From Athripsodes cinereus (lineage: Eukaryota > Arthropoda > Insecta > Trichoptera > Leptoceridae), in contig OX388328.1 in the NCBI GenBank assembly GCA_947579605.1, positions 9,093,684 to 9,157,683 of the forward strand: a DNA stretch of 64,000 bases. The letters run 5' to 3'. The translations under genes were made by a program, and so were the position numbers. A model generated the notes under the pieces. That model was not told the origin of the DNA. It made no database searches and saw only the letters and a list, made by a program, of their open reading frames with translations. Each line of letters starts with the position of its first letter. Within the stretch, counting starts at the first letter, position 1. Shown one piece after another: positions 21,886 through 33,824 of this stretch.

Positions 21886-22049
21886 CGTTTTGAGAAAAAA
21901 TGTTGCGATGGGAGTCAAATAAATTAAATCCTTATTTTGTTTGAAGGCAAAACACCCGAATTCGGGTGAATTTTAAAAATGATTTTAATGTGTTCTAAAA
22001 TTGCAAGAAATTATATAAATTATTTCTGTACAATAATTATGAAGTGAAT

Positions 22050-22112
22050 AGAAGCCTGAAGCCTAAATTTGGATTTTCAGTCGAGAGATCTTGTATTCAA
22101 ATCCTTCACACC
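22050..22112 (+). repeat. tRNA-like SINE head, diverged
   Basis: 'TTTCAGTCGAGAGATCTTG' then 'GTATTCAAATCC' parallels the anticodon-to-B-box part of the tRNA-like sequence at 49190-49260 (minus). Confidence 0.35.
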
Positions 22113-22327
22113 ACTTACGTAAGGATATTGTTGACTATGAGGATATTTATTGGATTGAGACCCACAGTCCACTCGAATAGCTGGGGACTTCTATTTATCC
22201 GATTAAATTTCTACATAAAAACAAATTTGTCCACACAAGAGGTGCCATGATGAGCAGCCAGAAGGTGTTTATGTTTTATTTGAAGTTACTTCTAACCCAA
22301 GCATTTTTTTACATAACATTAAACCAA

Positions 22328-22425
22328 CAAGGCATATCCCACAAGTGGTACGATCAGCAGACTAGCTGCATATAATAAACATGCAAGCACATCTTCTCTG
22401 TGCCACCAAAAAATTAAGACACTTA
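22328..22425 (-). repeat. Family B SINE-like repeat, partial
   Basis: 'GGCATATCCCACAAGTGGTA', 'CAGCAGACTAGCTGCATATA', 'CTCTGTGCCACCAAAAAATT'. Confidence 0.7.
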
Positions 22426-22914
22426 ATTGAAAGAATATACTTGGAAAAAATCAAAAAAATCTGACGATATAAAATTTTCCCCTAATAATTCACCAGACAT
22501 AACATCGCTGGAAAAGAAATAAAAATGGAACTGTATAACATTATGAGACATACACAATATAAATAAAACACAGTGCTATGAATCAGTCACTTTGATTTAT
22601 GTCAGACTGCACATGTTGTGCTAGCTGTGACGCCACTGATTAATTAATAGTAAGTTATGTAGGTAGGTATATCATTCCAACATTTTTCTGACTGAATGGA
22701 AATAATAAATATAAATTTAATAAATGAATGAATAAATTAGCGACAACAAGAGAAATGTGACAGATACGGGAAACTCATAACATAAAATTGTAGTAGAAAT
22801 TATTTTAAAACGAAGTAGAAATTTAGGAAATAATTTATAACTATAGCATTAAACACATTTTTGTATCTTTCAAATAATATAAATTTTCCGCTATTTTCTA
22901 CAAATTTTATCTTC

Positions 22915-23050
22915 TTTAATGTCCTGCCGGGTCGCCCCAACGTTTACGATCACTTGTGAGAGACGCCCTCTGACCTTCCAGAGATTAAAAGAATCTGGAA
23001 CTAAGAGAAACTCTTCATTCGGCTTCGACTTCTCTAGGGCCTTCGTTTTT
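22915..23050 (-). pseudogene. Possible LINE 3' fragment
   Basis: The minus strand gives a GRSEGVSHK-type stretch and LGRPGRTLKKI just before the AT-rich tail. Higher GC than its flanks. This is consistent with a LINE C-terminus, but too short to be certain. Confidence 0.35.
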
Positions 23051-23149
23051 CCAGGAAATATATTTTAAAGAGTGTTGAATGTCTTCAATTCAACAGTGAT
23101 GAATCAAAACGCTTCTAGATTTAATTTTATGACACGCAGAGGACGACCT

Positions 23150-23205
23150 GTTTGTGCACTGTATTCAATTCATCCTCTGTTTACCCCACTTGTGAGATAT
23201 GAGTG
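23150..23205 (+). repeat. Family B fragment
   Basis: 'GACACGCAGAGGACGACCTG' and 'TTTACCCCACTTGTGAGATA' match the 3' half of the family. Confidence 0.45.
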
Positions 23206-23234
23206 TTTAGAATATAAAAAAATAATTAGAATAT

Positions 23235-23560
23235 TCCATCTACCAAAAACCTCACACCGTATCGAAAGTAGGGTAGGCAGAGAGCATGGAACGCCATATA
23301 GATCTATCCTTACATAGTTCTTTCGCATCCTCTACGCCTATTTCTCTTACTCAATACGTTTCCGTCTTTAAAATTTATTTCCATGTGGTTCTCGGACGTC
23401 CATGCTTTCGTACACTCCTTCTTTCAAACAATGACACTCTCTTCGTCTTCTTTCATAATCCATTCGCTCAACATGTTCAAAGCATCGCAACTTATTTATA
23501 CGCATATCTGCAGCACTTCTCTTGCATCCGCTCATTCTCTGAATAATAAAATAAAATATT
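23235..23560 (-). pseudogene. LINE reverse-transcriptase C-terminus and 3' tail
   Basis: The minus strand reads 'AGAGAATGAGCGGATGCAAG' then MRINKLRCFEHVERM-like coding, a GRPRTTWK motif, and RSIWRSMLSAYPTF near 23280, with 3' 'GATACGGTGTGAGG'. It is the same family as 19434-19790, with several frame disruptions. The RT catalytic core is absent. Confidence 0.8.
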
Positions 23561-24049
23561 CGTTTTAATATAACTTAATTTGACACGTTGTCTAAATCCA
23601 CAGTTTCGTTTAAATAATTATCGATAACGAGACATTTACAATGACCGGTGAGTGCTATATTATGTTGTAAGTCACAACAAATTACAACAACACATTAATA
23701 ACGTAAGTTAAAATAACGAATAAAAATAGCGCGTGTTTGAATAATAGTTACATAAAATTTTAAAGATGGGTGGACTACGGTATAACAACAACAGTTAAAA
23801 AAGTTATTTTGATGAACTCTTTGAATAACCTTAAAAAATGGAAATAACGTCTGATTCGGCAACTGCATACACGGCCCTTCCATTATTTTCCGTCTGCAAT
23901 TTAAATGGATCGGAAAAATGATGTTATGAACGTACATTGTATTTGTGAAGATTACTAAATCTATAACTTTTTTGCAAACTTAAGTAACAGAATTGCCAAT
24001 AAAAAAGATAATACCAATGGTAATGTTTTTCATAAAATATTTTTTTATG

Positions 24050-24172
24050 ACGTATGCCACCCATCCCGAATGTTTTATCGTTTATTGGCACGAAGAGGAT
24101 AACATACATATTTATAACAAGCAGTTAGTCATCTGGCAATACCACTTGTGGAAAATGCCGTGAAGGTTTAGT
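24050..24172 (+). repeat. Family B SINE-like repeat, partial
   Basis: 'TATGCCACCCATCCCGAATG', 'TATTGGCACGAAGAGGATAA', 'GCAATACCACTTGTGGAAAA', 'TGCCGTGAAGGTTTAGT'. It is followed within 50 bp by a second copy. Confidence 0.7.
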
Positions 24173-24221
24173 GTATGTAATTTTTATCCCATTAAATTTT
24201 CGTCCCGTTAACTGTATGAGA

Positions 24222-24455
24222 ATAAGTCTCTTACTCTTTTCTGTAAGTTTTGAGTGTCCTGTAAAAGGCAGATGTTCGTAAAACCTCACGTATTACACAA
24301 CAAACATTTACAATTAAAAAATGGCGCATGTCTCTCATCATGATTTTTATATATCTTTTAGCTGACACGGAGAGGACAACCTGTATGTTTATTACCTGCA
24401 TTTAGTCCGCTGGCTACTCCATTTGTGTTATAAGCCGTAATGGTACAGTAGTAGA
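24222..24455 (+). repeat. Family B SINE-like repeat, near full length
   Basis: 'TCTTACTCTTTTCTGTAAGT', 'GAGTGTCCTGTAAAAGGCAG', 'ATGTTCGTAAAACC', 'AGCTGACACGGAGAGGACAA', 'GTCCGCTGGCTACTCC' and the tail 'CCGTAATGGTACAGTAGTAG'. It lies tandem to the 24050 copy in the same orientation. Confidence 0.75.
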
Positions 24456-24459
24456 AATA

Positions 24460-25265
24460 CTAGCTTTTTTAAAGGACACTTAATACGTTGAAAAATTAAT
24501 GCTAATAAAGATGAACAAAACTCAGTTCTGATGACAAAACCAATCAGAAACCTCGGTTGGAGAACCATGTCTATACAATGCAACATTGTGTAAAATCTAA
24601 TCGGAAGAAGTGAAAAAGGTGTCCCAACGTTTACGAATTGGCTCTAGGCTGGCTTAAGTGATCACTTTTGGGTGCTCATGGACAACGTTCAACAATTCCA
24701 CTCCATTTAGTTCTGATGCATTAAATTTTGTTAACACATTCATCCATGCACTTTTATCGAATAAAAGCTTTTTGTCTAGGAACAGCGCATTGTGAAAAGC
24801 ACACTCAAACAAGTAAAAGCACATTAATAATATACTTTTCATAAAATAAATTTCTCTGAATTACAGTAAAATTTAAATGGAAAAAGAACTTTTCTACTAC
24901 CAAAAGGATTAAATAATAATAATACATATAACAGAATGCTATAATTAAAAATAGTCATTAAAAACGTTGTACTTATCTCTCATTACGCATCTAATAGCTG
25001 CTATTTTTCACATAATACTTAGTATACTTGTAAAATAAAATCGCTTTATGCTACTTTATCCAAAAATGGACAGTCATAAAGATAATAATGGGAATAAAGA
25101 GCAGTGTGAAAGAAATGAAGATACGGGGTGTCCATTTACGAACCATCCCAATTGTGTGAGTGTAGGGTGAAATAGTTGGTTTAAAAAACAATACAGTTTT
25201 TTCAACCCCTAGTTTTCAACGGCCTTACATGCCACCTTTCATGTTTCGTCTCTATGATAAAGACA
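24460..25265. other. Non-coding stretch
   Basis: No gene was recognised. Short frames are AT-driven. Confidence 0.4.
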
Positions 25266-25269
25266 CCAG

Positions 25270-25477
25270 CTGAGGCTTTAGTCAAAACACATTTTACCGT
25301 TACGTTTTCGTTCCGTTAACGTTCGAATATAGACGAAGTTGCAAGCAAGTGTCAATTTCGTTGCTAGGATACACAATAGTTACGTAAATTGCCACATTGG
25401 CGCAACGTCGCGTCGTCTGCACTCAAACGATTGAACACGAAAACGTAACGCTAAAATGTGTTTTGACTCAGGCCTCA
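25270..25477. mobile_element. Palindromic MITE, copy 1
   Basis: The left arm TGAGGCTTTAGTCAAAACAC continues with 'TTACCGTTACGTTTTCG' and 'CGTTCGAATATAGACGA'. The right arm is its inverse (TCGTCTGCAC, CGAAAACGTAACG, AAAATGTGTTTTGACTCAGG). The central part 'AAGTGTCAATTTCGTTGCTA' is shared, inverted, with the copy at 35267-35475. No coding capacity. Both element edges abut a CAGCTGAGGCTT direct repeat. Confidence 0.85.
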
Positions 25478-25826
25478 GCTGAGGCTTGAATCAAATTTGT
25501 ATCCTATATTGACATAAATAAAGGATACACTTAGTAGTGGACACCCTGTAGCTATATACACGGAAAAGCGGAACAGGAAAGAGAGAAAATGGGGGGAATA
25601 CGGGACAGGTGATTATTAATGTGAATTTTTCTCGAGGGACATCGGCGTTAATAAAGTTTTACAAGCTCAGGTGTTGCGAACTGAGGTGAAGGATGGAAAA
25701 TAAGAAGGAGACTTAGAAATTCTTAGAATTATATTAATATTAATGATAAATAAACATGAATGGTATTATTATGTAGGGTGAACTATAAAAAAAAACTTAT
25801 TACACTGTGTTGAAGAAAATATGATA

Positions 25827-26140
25827 ACGGGATATTGAGTACCACGGGATAATTGGGTAATAATTGGATAATACGGGATATTGAGTAAAAACAGTTATTT
25901 GAAGTACTATAAAGAATTTGTGAATTGTGTTTTATAAAGAGCTGTGACTATAAAGAATTTTGGTTAATTGGAAATAATAAGTAATAGAAAAAAATAATAA
26001 CACGAAAACGGGATATTGAGTTATACGGGATAATTGAGTAATGATTGGAAAATACGAGATATTGAGTAAAAACAGTAATTTGTAGTACTGCAGTGCTGTG
26101 TCTAAAAAGAATTTTGGATACTAGGAAATGATAAGTAAAT
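25827..26140. repeat. Tandem duplication, unit about 181 bp
   Basis: Copies at 25827-26007 and 26008-26140 share 'ACGGGATATTGAGT', 'ACGGGATAATTG(A/G)GTAAT', 'ATATTGAGTAAAAACAGT', 'GTAGTACT' and 'AAAGAATTTTGG'. They are moderately diverged, with a deletion in the second. Confidence 0.8.
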
Positions 26141-26360
26141 TAAGACATTTGTAGTAAGTATGATGCTTATTGTAGTTGGTCAACGCGAAGTGTAAGAGAA
26201 AATTAAAAAATTATAGTCCTGGATATTTATATCGAGTATTCAGAAAGGAGGAAATTTACTTTAATGCGATTTAATGATTTATACGGGACTATGGGTCAGA
26301 CTGGATATACAAATCTAACCTTGTGTTGTGTTTCAGTGTTGACATTGTGAAACAACATTT

Positions 26361-26557
26361 TAATAATATAAAATATAAAAAACACTGTTTTATGTTTCAC
26401 ATTAATGTATACTACAATTACACCTAGCGCTTTCACCAATATATTGGCATCATCAGGCCGGAGTTATATTGGTGAAAGCGCTAGGCGTAATTGTAGTATA
26501 CTTTAGTATACATTAATGTGAAACATAAAACAGTGTTTTTTATATTTTATATTATTA
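26361..26557. repeat. Long near-perfect hairpin (83/93 bp arms, 21 nt loop)
   Basis: The left arm 26361-26443 and right arm 26465-26557 are exact or nearly exact inverses ('AACACTGTTTTATGTTTCAC', 'CTAGCGCTTTCACCAATATA'). The right arm has one extra 10 bp duplication (TATACTTTAG) and there is a single A/G difference near 'ACACC/GGCGT'. The loop carries GGCATCATCAGGCCGG. It looks like two transposon tails joined head to head. Confidence 0.93.
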
Positions 26558-26559
26558 AT

Positions 26560-29500
26560 CTGATTAATGTTTTTTGAAGTTATTTTGCGAACTATAAATT
26601 ATTATTTTATCATGTCTTGCTACTTTTAAAAGAATGGTTTTAATAGTGGTAAAATTTCGTGACATAATCTTCATACCTACACTAAATTTATTCTCGAATT
26701 TTCAATGTAGCCGGTCTTATTAATTTATTTAATGATAATATAGGGGGACTCTTGTGGTCTATATTTCATTTAATTTTAATTGTTGTAATACTTGTTGTGT
26801 TGACTGTTTGTTCCCTTCGAGAAAATAAATAAATAAATAAAAAAAAGAAAAAAAAAAAAGAAAAAAAAAGGCTGTTGCCTCTTATTAACAAAACAATTTT
26901 ATAAATGTTGAAATAATTTTATAAATGTTTTAACTTTATTTTCCAATCATATTTTGTTCTTCGCCAATTTCCGTTCTTGTCTTGCTCCAACTGTGTTGTC
27001 AATGAGAATTTTGATTTGTTTTTATGTATAATATAACATGCAAAAGTCTCACGCCGTATGTATAAATAAAATAAAATAAACAAGAGGTATAATGTTCAAT
27101 GCAAATTACATAAAACATACTCTCAAAACTATAAAGCCAAGACAAAAGATAACATTAAAACAATTGGTATCATCATATTATCATATCAAGTATCGAAGTC
27201 TATAATATAAGATATGCGAGAAATCAAAATGTTCACAACTCCACAGATTAATGAAGAAATGATAATGGCGATTTTAGAAGAACAGTGTTTTCGACATAAC
27301 AATAATACTATAGAAGAGAGTTAGTAGTAGAAGGCTAGCAGAGTAGGTATTACTTAGTAGGTATATAGGTTCTGAACACAGGTAAAAAGCTATTATGTTA
27401 CCATCCCGGCTACCTCTTCAAGTACCTACTCACCTTTGGTGGTGGTATGTTCTAATGTACCCAACTCAAAGCTAAAAGACTTAAGTCCAAATTTTACCGA
27501 TATTTTATCGACACTTGTGTTCTTCTCCACATTCTCTAGCCACTTTAAAGTCAATTGCTTAATAAACCTCAGCTCTTGACTTTTTAACAATATCACTATA
27601 CCTTATTAGTTTCCATTCAGCAGTCTTCCCTATATCATCGGATCTCCTAAGATTTTTTTCGGTTCTTGATTTCATTAACAAGTTTATCGACTTATGGATC
27701 TAAGCAGTTTGTAACTTATCACCAGTGCACCCATAGAAATTTTTCTTTCTCAGGGTCACCAATTAGGGTCTGGGTGTTACAAGTATATGTGTTTAGTGGA
27801 TTGTATATAAATGTGTATCGTCGTGTTAGTATCCATAATACAGGATCAATATATAAGTTTGGGACTAGCTCGGTCTGTGTGAACTGTCTATACATGTTAT
27901 GTTATGTTCGAAGCAAATTGTTCGAGTTAACCAGTCCTCTTTTTTAATGAAGTGGGAAACCTATTTTTAATAATCTTTGAACAAAAATCATGATTCAATT
28001 GAGAGTTCAATTCTAGATTCTGAGTACTCAAACTGATGATGAGTAGCTATTGTATCACAAAAGTCAAGTAATCAAATATCCACGGTACTTTTAATACAAA
28101 AACTTTAAAAAACTGAACAAAAAAACAGAAAATATATGAAACTACATACAACTATCCAAATATGCTAATTTTGAAAAAATCTTGCTTCTAGTGTTATGAA
28201 AAGTTTTCGATTTTGTCTTTTAAGGTATTTTTTTTTCTCTTAGCTACGACAGACATATAATACGGTAGGCCTTAAGGCCCAGGTGCTGGAATAATTCAGT
28301 TCCTCTTCGGTAGGTGGCGGCAGAGGGAGGTAAGGTAATTAAAAATATAAATTACACGGTTAAATATTAAGGGTGTCATCGTTACGTTGTTCTACTCGGT
28401 ACACGAGGTGGTGGTTTTACGCCGTAAATGTTTCTTGGCAAATTCTCTGCTCAAATAAATCCATGGGAATAAATGCAGGCAACTAACCCTTTCTGTTTAT
28501 TTATTATTCTGCCGTTTATTTACTTTTTGATTTAGATTTAATTTAGAGAACTTACAGATTAAAATCTTCATTTAAAAATCTTATAAGAAAAAGAAGTTTT
28601 AGTGAAGGGAGGCTTTCGAAATCAATGTGAAATAAAATAAAATACTTTGCTATGGTCAAGAATAATTGGATATTCTAAAGAAATACAGTTTTTGGTTAGT
28701 TTATCGAAATAAACTTACCATAGAAGTCATTTGGATAGGCAAATATATGTGGGAAGCCCCCGAATATTCGACGAGTATAATATATGTATATGCGTTTTGA
28801 AGGATTGCAATTCGGAGGGCCATAAATAGGAATATATAAAAAAAATCATAAAAATAGACTAAGGAAAGGAGACCAATAATAAATAACAAGATCCTCTGGA
28901 AAAAATAATATCTTCATGACATAACGGACTAAACAAAACATCCAACAAAATATTTCACAATATACATAGTGATCCTATAGTGGATATCAAGCATGTTGAA
29001 ACTTGATGCTAATTTATGGCAAATACAATAATAAAAAAAAACTGTTAAATTGTTGGAGGCGCAAAACATTCTGGCAATTTACGGACACATTCAAAGCCAC
29101 ATGACAAATAACTTTATCAGGTAAAAGAGAAGTAGAAAAATTATACGTAGTAGAAGTGGTAGTAGGCAATGGAATCGAGAAAACTTGATACTACACGGAA
29201 GCAGAGGTATTATTAGAGAGAAGCGGTTTTATTAATCTGTAATAAGAGAGAAAGCAGCAATATTATTAATTATTTGATCCCATGGGACTGAGAATTGGTC
29301 GTTTAATTTGTACGAAAGATACTACAGTACAAATACTAATGGGCCTTTGAGAAAATATCATTATTATAGTCCGAATATACTCGTTATATATACTACACCT
29401 GACCAACGAATGAAAATTCATTTCAGTAATTACAAATAGTAGGTATGCTAAGTAGGATTAACTACATATAAGTGCACGACTAAAGTGTAGTAGGTAACAT

Positions 29501-30415
29501 TAATAAAGCGATGACCTTGATTTGCACTCGCCATGATAACAGCGAATTGAAAAGGCAATTATACACATGAACATGGTATGTTTTTGAGCAAATGTGGCCG
29601 ATTTCTTAATTAGATAAAAATAATAAGAAAATACAAATAATTTCAACGACATATGATTTCAAAAATAAACCAAAATTACCTTATCGAACTTGAAGTAAAT
29701 AAGAATACACGAGTCATTTAAATTTTTATAAAATTCCAACTTATAATATACATATTGGTATTCGAAAAAATATGAAATTAATCTAAAACAAATATAGCTA
29801 ATAAACATTCTAATAAGTATCTTAAACTATGTAACAGACAACTATTCATATGAATAGAAACCATATCTAATTTTACCTTGAATAATAATAAAGATTCATT
29901 GATTAGTTTCCTAGAATATTTAAATTAAATCCAAACGATTTCAATATCTTAGAATAAATACATACTTGAAACAATATTGGAATCTTTAAAATATTCTAAT
30001 ACTAATAGCTCTACGCAATTATTTTTCATGTATTATTACGTAATGTCTGAAATTTGATATATAATATTGCTTTTAAACTCGAATATGTAAACATAATATT
30101 TAATAATACATAATGTATCTATTCACAATATTAATAATAAAACATCACTTATATTACATAAGTTAATCATATTCCAATTAAGTACACATGAACATGTTGC
30201 GTATTAAATATAAAATCATATATGGAGCTTCTTAGAAATGTGATGCTGGGAGAAAGACACACTGTAAAAATTATGACTAAATTGTATAAGTGAGATATGC
30301 AAAGTAATGTAATTTGATGTAAGTATATACAGTATACTTATTTAAATATTTCTGTAAGTAGAATAGACAGTAATTTTTTTAAATTAATCAATTAATAATT
30401 TAAAACGAAATAAAC
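26560..30415. other. Long AT-rich stretch without recognisable genes
   Basis: A-rich simple sequence lies at 26822-26870. A 93-codon frame at 27666-27947 and a GC-richer patch at about 28258-28450 ('GGTAGGTGGCGGCAGAGGGA') show no known motif. At about 29050-29230 the plus strand could encode a decayed LINE C-terminus (GHIQSHM-like) but is too broken to call. Confidence 0.45.
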
Positions 30416-30418
30416 AAA

Positions 30419-30482
30419 ACAAGTGTTTTATTCTACTATTGATTTATTCGACGAAAGACACGTCTTTCGTCTTATCAGGACA
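30419..30482 (-). repeat. Penelope-tail-like hairpin motif, family C copy 1
   Basis: The minus strand reads CCTGATAAGACGAAAGACG, TGTCTTTCGTCGAATAAA: a 10 bp perfect stem GACGAAAGAC/GTCTTTCGTC between CTGATAA and GAAT. The flank 'AGTGTTTTATTCTACTAT' recurs at 52660. CTGATNA-stem-GAA is reminiscent of the hammerhead core in Penelope-like element ends; catalytic competence is doubtful. Confidence 0.5.
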
Positions 30483-30904
30483 TTTTCAATCTGATCTTGA
30501 TAGAGATTGATTTCAAAGTGGAAGTTTAACAAAGTTGAACTATATATATATACAACTTCCAAAAATTTCAAGTCATTTGATAAGCATGGCACAGAGGAAT
30601 TGGGAATGTTACGTAGGTTTAAAGAGTACTCTTAACCAAGCCTAAGTCGATTAATAAGCGTCGAAACTCTGTGTTGTGCACTTATGTATGTGTATCATAT
30701 ACAACATGACTACCTAGTTAATACCTATTCAAATAGGTTGATGAGTGGGTGTGACTATGGATGAGTGTGATCGGTTGGAATGATTTATCTGGAGTGGTTC
30801 AAAATATGTTTGACATCTACACTTTTAGAAAGTAAAAAATCCATTTCCCGACATCCAATTGTGTCAAAAATTCAAAACATAAATTATGTGACACTTTAAG
30901 AATT

Positions 30905-31060
30905 TGTGCCAGACAGAACACTCGAAAACTTACATAAAAGGCTCTATCTATACTGTCATAGCCTATTCTTTAAGGTAGCCAGCAGATTAACTGCATATAT
31001 AGAACATACACGTTGTCTTTTTCAGTTTAAAAAATTGTTTTTAATGAGTGGTATAAATGA
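30905..31060 (-). repeat. Family B SINE-like repeat, scrambled copy
   Basis: 'AGAACACTCGAAAACTTACA', 'ACTGTCATAGCCTATTCTTT', 'GGTAGCCAGCAGATTAACTG', 'AACATACACGTTGTCTTTTT'. The usual order of blocks is partly altered, so two overlapping fragments are possible. Confidence 0.55.
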
Positions 31061-31743
31061 TCGCTGAATCGATGATGTTGAATGCCTTACAAAATGTAAT
31101 TATTTAAATGGAATCATGTCTGAAAAAACACTCAAAATATAAAGAAAACAGCGAGAAATCTATGTAATAAAAAAAGTTTCAAATAAAAATATAAATACAA
31201 CGAAGGTTGTTTGATTATAATCAGGTAATGGAGATAAACCAATTCTCTCGACAGACAATTTATACTGGTAAGTTAATTGGGGAAATTGGTTCGAATTTCC
31301 GCGCGGGCCTCAATTATAAATTGGTACTTAATTTTGTTCTAAAGCAATCATTATTATCAACAGCAGCATCATTATCATCGCAAGTATTAACGGTTTTATT
31401 TGTCGGATAAGCACTTAAATTCTGATGAAAATGTAGATTTTTTCAAAGGGTTATAACGAGTTATGGTAAAACTGTTGAGGGCTTAGCACCAAATTCCGAC
31501 TTTTGATGAGGTGTGTATGCCTTCAATCCTTAATAATTTATTATTACTTTTTATAGCACTAAGATAACGACTAGCATGCTTATTTTACGCAGATGGTCTA
31601 CTGATATTTATTGCTTATTTATTTATTTAGTTAATAAAGTTATTTAAATAAAAATTCTTTCGTAACATAAAAATACTTTAAATTTAAATAAAATAAGATC
31701 ACTTTACTCGACAATAAAAAACCAACGATTAGAATGTCTATAT

Positions 31744-32094
31744 TAGTGATGTAACGAATGTGTGATTTTGGATATTCGCGAATGCGAATGCGAATAGCGG
31801 ATATTGACTTGCTTCTACAATTGCTCAAACATTAAATTTTTTACCCCCCCGTCGCCGAACTTTCGAAATGGTATAAGAATTTAAAATATTTCAAAACTCC
31901 TCGGTTTTCTTAAAGAATATTTTCTTGCAGTAACTTTTTCTACAATGTACCGGGTAAGTATCAGGTACTTTTACCGAATTACCGATCCATTATTACCACA
32001 ATAATATTCGCAAAACATTCGCATATTTTTTTGCGAATACTTTGAAATATGCGAATATCTGCGAATGCGAATACGAATATTCGTTACATCACTA
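31744..32094. mobile_element. hAT-like MITE, copy 1
   Basis: Terminal inverted repeats TAGTGATGTAACGAAT / ATTCGTTACATCACTA, with flanks GTCTATAT (31736-31743) and GCCTATAA (32095-32102) matching at 6 of 8 positions: an eroded 8 bp duplication. The interior is rich in ATTCGCATTCGC motifs and shares 'GAAATGGTATAAGAATTTAA', 'AAATATTTCA' and 'GGTACTTTTACCGAAT' with 60437-61033. No transposase is present. Confidence 0.75.
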
Positions 32095-32145
32095 GCCTAT
32101 AATATGGAAGAAAACACAATTAGTTTTAGTTTATATTTGATTTGG

Positions 32146-32190
32146 TAGTGACCTGGTTTCGACAAACAAAGTCATTGTCAACTTCAGAAA
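32146..32190 (-). repeat. Penelope-tail-like motif
   Basis: The minus strand reads GTTGACAATGACTTTG, GTCGAAACCAGGTCACT. This is the same motif that closes the 41 bp array at 56905-56930 (GACTTTGTAAGTCGAAACCA). It marks a shared element end at two distant sites. Confidence 0.6.
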
Positions 32191-32199
32191 TGTCATTTC

Positions 32200-32855
32200 A
32201 AGAGTTTGCTTAAATGTTACAGAATTACTTTGCATAAAGGAAGCTTATTCCAAGTACTTGCTTTTGAAAATATACCTAAAAGATGAAAGAAGTCTTACGA
32301 AGACTTTTTAAAATAATACATTAATTTAAACGAAATGCCCATTTCAACCCTGTACTCAAGAAAGGAGAGTAGAAGGGGGAATAAAATAGAAAGGACTTTT
32401 AATCCGACCTAAATTCAAACGAGAAATGTTCAATAAACAATGATTTCCTATAATTCCATCACAAACAAAATGAAACGTCAAAAAAATATATTATTATGAT
32501 AAAGAAATCATAGATTCGATAGAGAGAGGGGTTGGTTGGCTTTCAAAAATTTATGCGTTTTATAAAATATACACTATCCCAAACCTCGTAGGTCGTCAGT
32601 ATTAATGGGCACATCGACAGGTGAGATGGGTGCGCTTCAGGGTCGTTGTAATACTAGGAAAATAAAGAGGTTGAGACATGGGTGTACTCGGGATGCTTTC
32701 TAGGGGAGGGCAGAAATGAGAGAAAAAAAATGAGTATTCCATTGGAATAAATTGATGTTGTGTGATTTATTATTTGTTATACATAATATGAAATGCTTTG
32801 ATGAATGTTTGCTGTCCTCTGTTTCTTATTTTCATTAACTATTTATTTTGATCTC
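32200..32855. other. Non-coding stretch
   Basis: No gene or RNA was seen; A-rich and purine-rich patches only. Confidence 0.4.
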
Positions 32856-32859
32856 TGCG

Positions 32860-32925
32860 ATTCTGCGTTCCCCACTTGAGATACGGCGTGAGGAAATAGA
32901 TTGATAGATTGATTTTAACTTCTTA
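32860..32925 (+). repeat. LINE 3' tail (same family as 19434-19790)
   Basis: 'TTCCCCACTTGAGATACGGC', 'GTGAGGAAATAG', then (ATTG)ATAG repeats. It is close to the tail at 23240-23275 (minus). Only the untranslated end is left. Confidence 0.55.
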
Positions 32926-33454
32926 TGGCTGACTAGATCTTATTTTTTTGCTTTTCTTCCAGATATTCAAGCAATCTATAGGCGTCTGACTTTTAGGGTG
33001 GACAGTTACAGAGCATTAATGCCATTTTCTATACTTTTCCTACACTCGAATGAGTTGCAAGTGCTCACATAAGGACTGGACGATCTGGTCGCGAAAACAG
33101 CAGTGAAACTCGTATGTAGAAGAAGTACTATTTTAGCAACCTAGAGTGATGGCAGTTGTTCTACTTTGCCCCTCTGGGTACGCCCATGGGTTGAGAATAT
33201 TTGAAGGAAGGATGGGAAAAGGAAAAGGGACGGATTAAGGGACAAATACTAGATAGTAGTACAGGGATATTATTATTAGCCGGTGTTAGGCAGCGTGTAC
33301 ACCTGAATTATTACATACTCTTAATATAGATAATCCTATGGTTGTAAATCTAATCTAGATAAATCCATACGTATTTGTTTTTGTTAAATACATAATAATA
33401 ATTGTATATTGAATCAACAGGCGGACAATTATCCGTGAAATGCCCAAATATATA

Positions 33455-33625
33455 AGGTTTCTCACTTTTTTTTGCAAGTTTTCGAGTGACTTGTAAATGA
33501 AGGGTATTCTTTCAATTTGTACATAAAAGTTTTCAAGTTTCTTGTGTATAAATTGTGAATATTTATAAAATATCAATAACAATATATTTAACTTCATCTT
33601 GTGACACGTAGAGGGATCGCTGAAT
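33455..33625 (+). repeat. Family B SINE-like repeat, degraded
   Basis: 'TTTCTCACTTTTTTTTGCAA', 'TTTTCGAGTGACTTGTAAAT', 'CACGTAGAGGGATCGCTGAA'. The internal order is disturbed. Confidence 0.5.
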
Positions 33626-33679
33626 TAAAGATGTGAATTTTAAATTTTGTAATGATTTGTTAACACTGTTTTATAATGA

Positions 33680-33820
33680 TAGTAATAATAAAATTCTTTA
33701 TTGCAAATATTACAAATATTATAAAAAAAAAAGAAATATTACATCATTATTAATTAATACATAATTTTGTGCAATGGGCGAGTTTATTGCAGAAGCGCGA
33801 TATCTTTCAACTAGCCCATG
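33680..33820 (-). repeat. LINE 3' tail, family T copy
   Basis: 'ATAAAATTCTTTATTGCAAA', 'TTTTGTGCAATGGGCGAGTT', 'TATTGCAGAAGCGCGATATC', 'CAACTAGCCCATG'. It is nearly the same as 37458-37595. Confidence 0.7.
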
Positions 33821-33824
33821 CTAA

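Noticed and set aside
26361..26557. microRNA precursor
   Set aside because: Arms of 83-93 bp with near-perfect pairing are far longer and more perfect than an animal pre-miRNA; a transposon-derived hairpin fits better.
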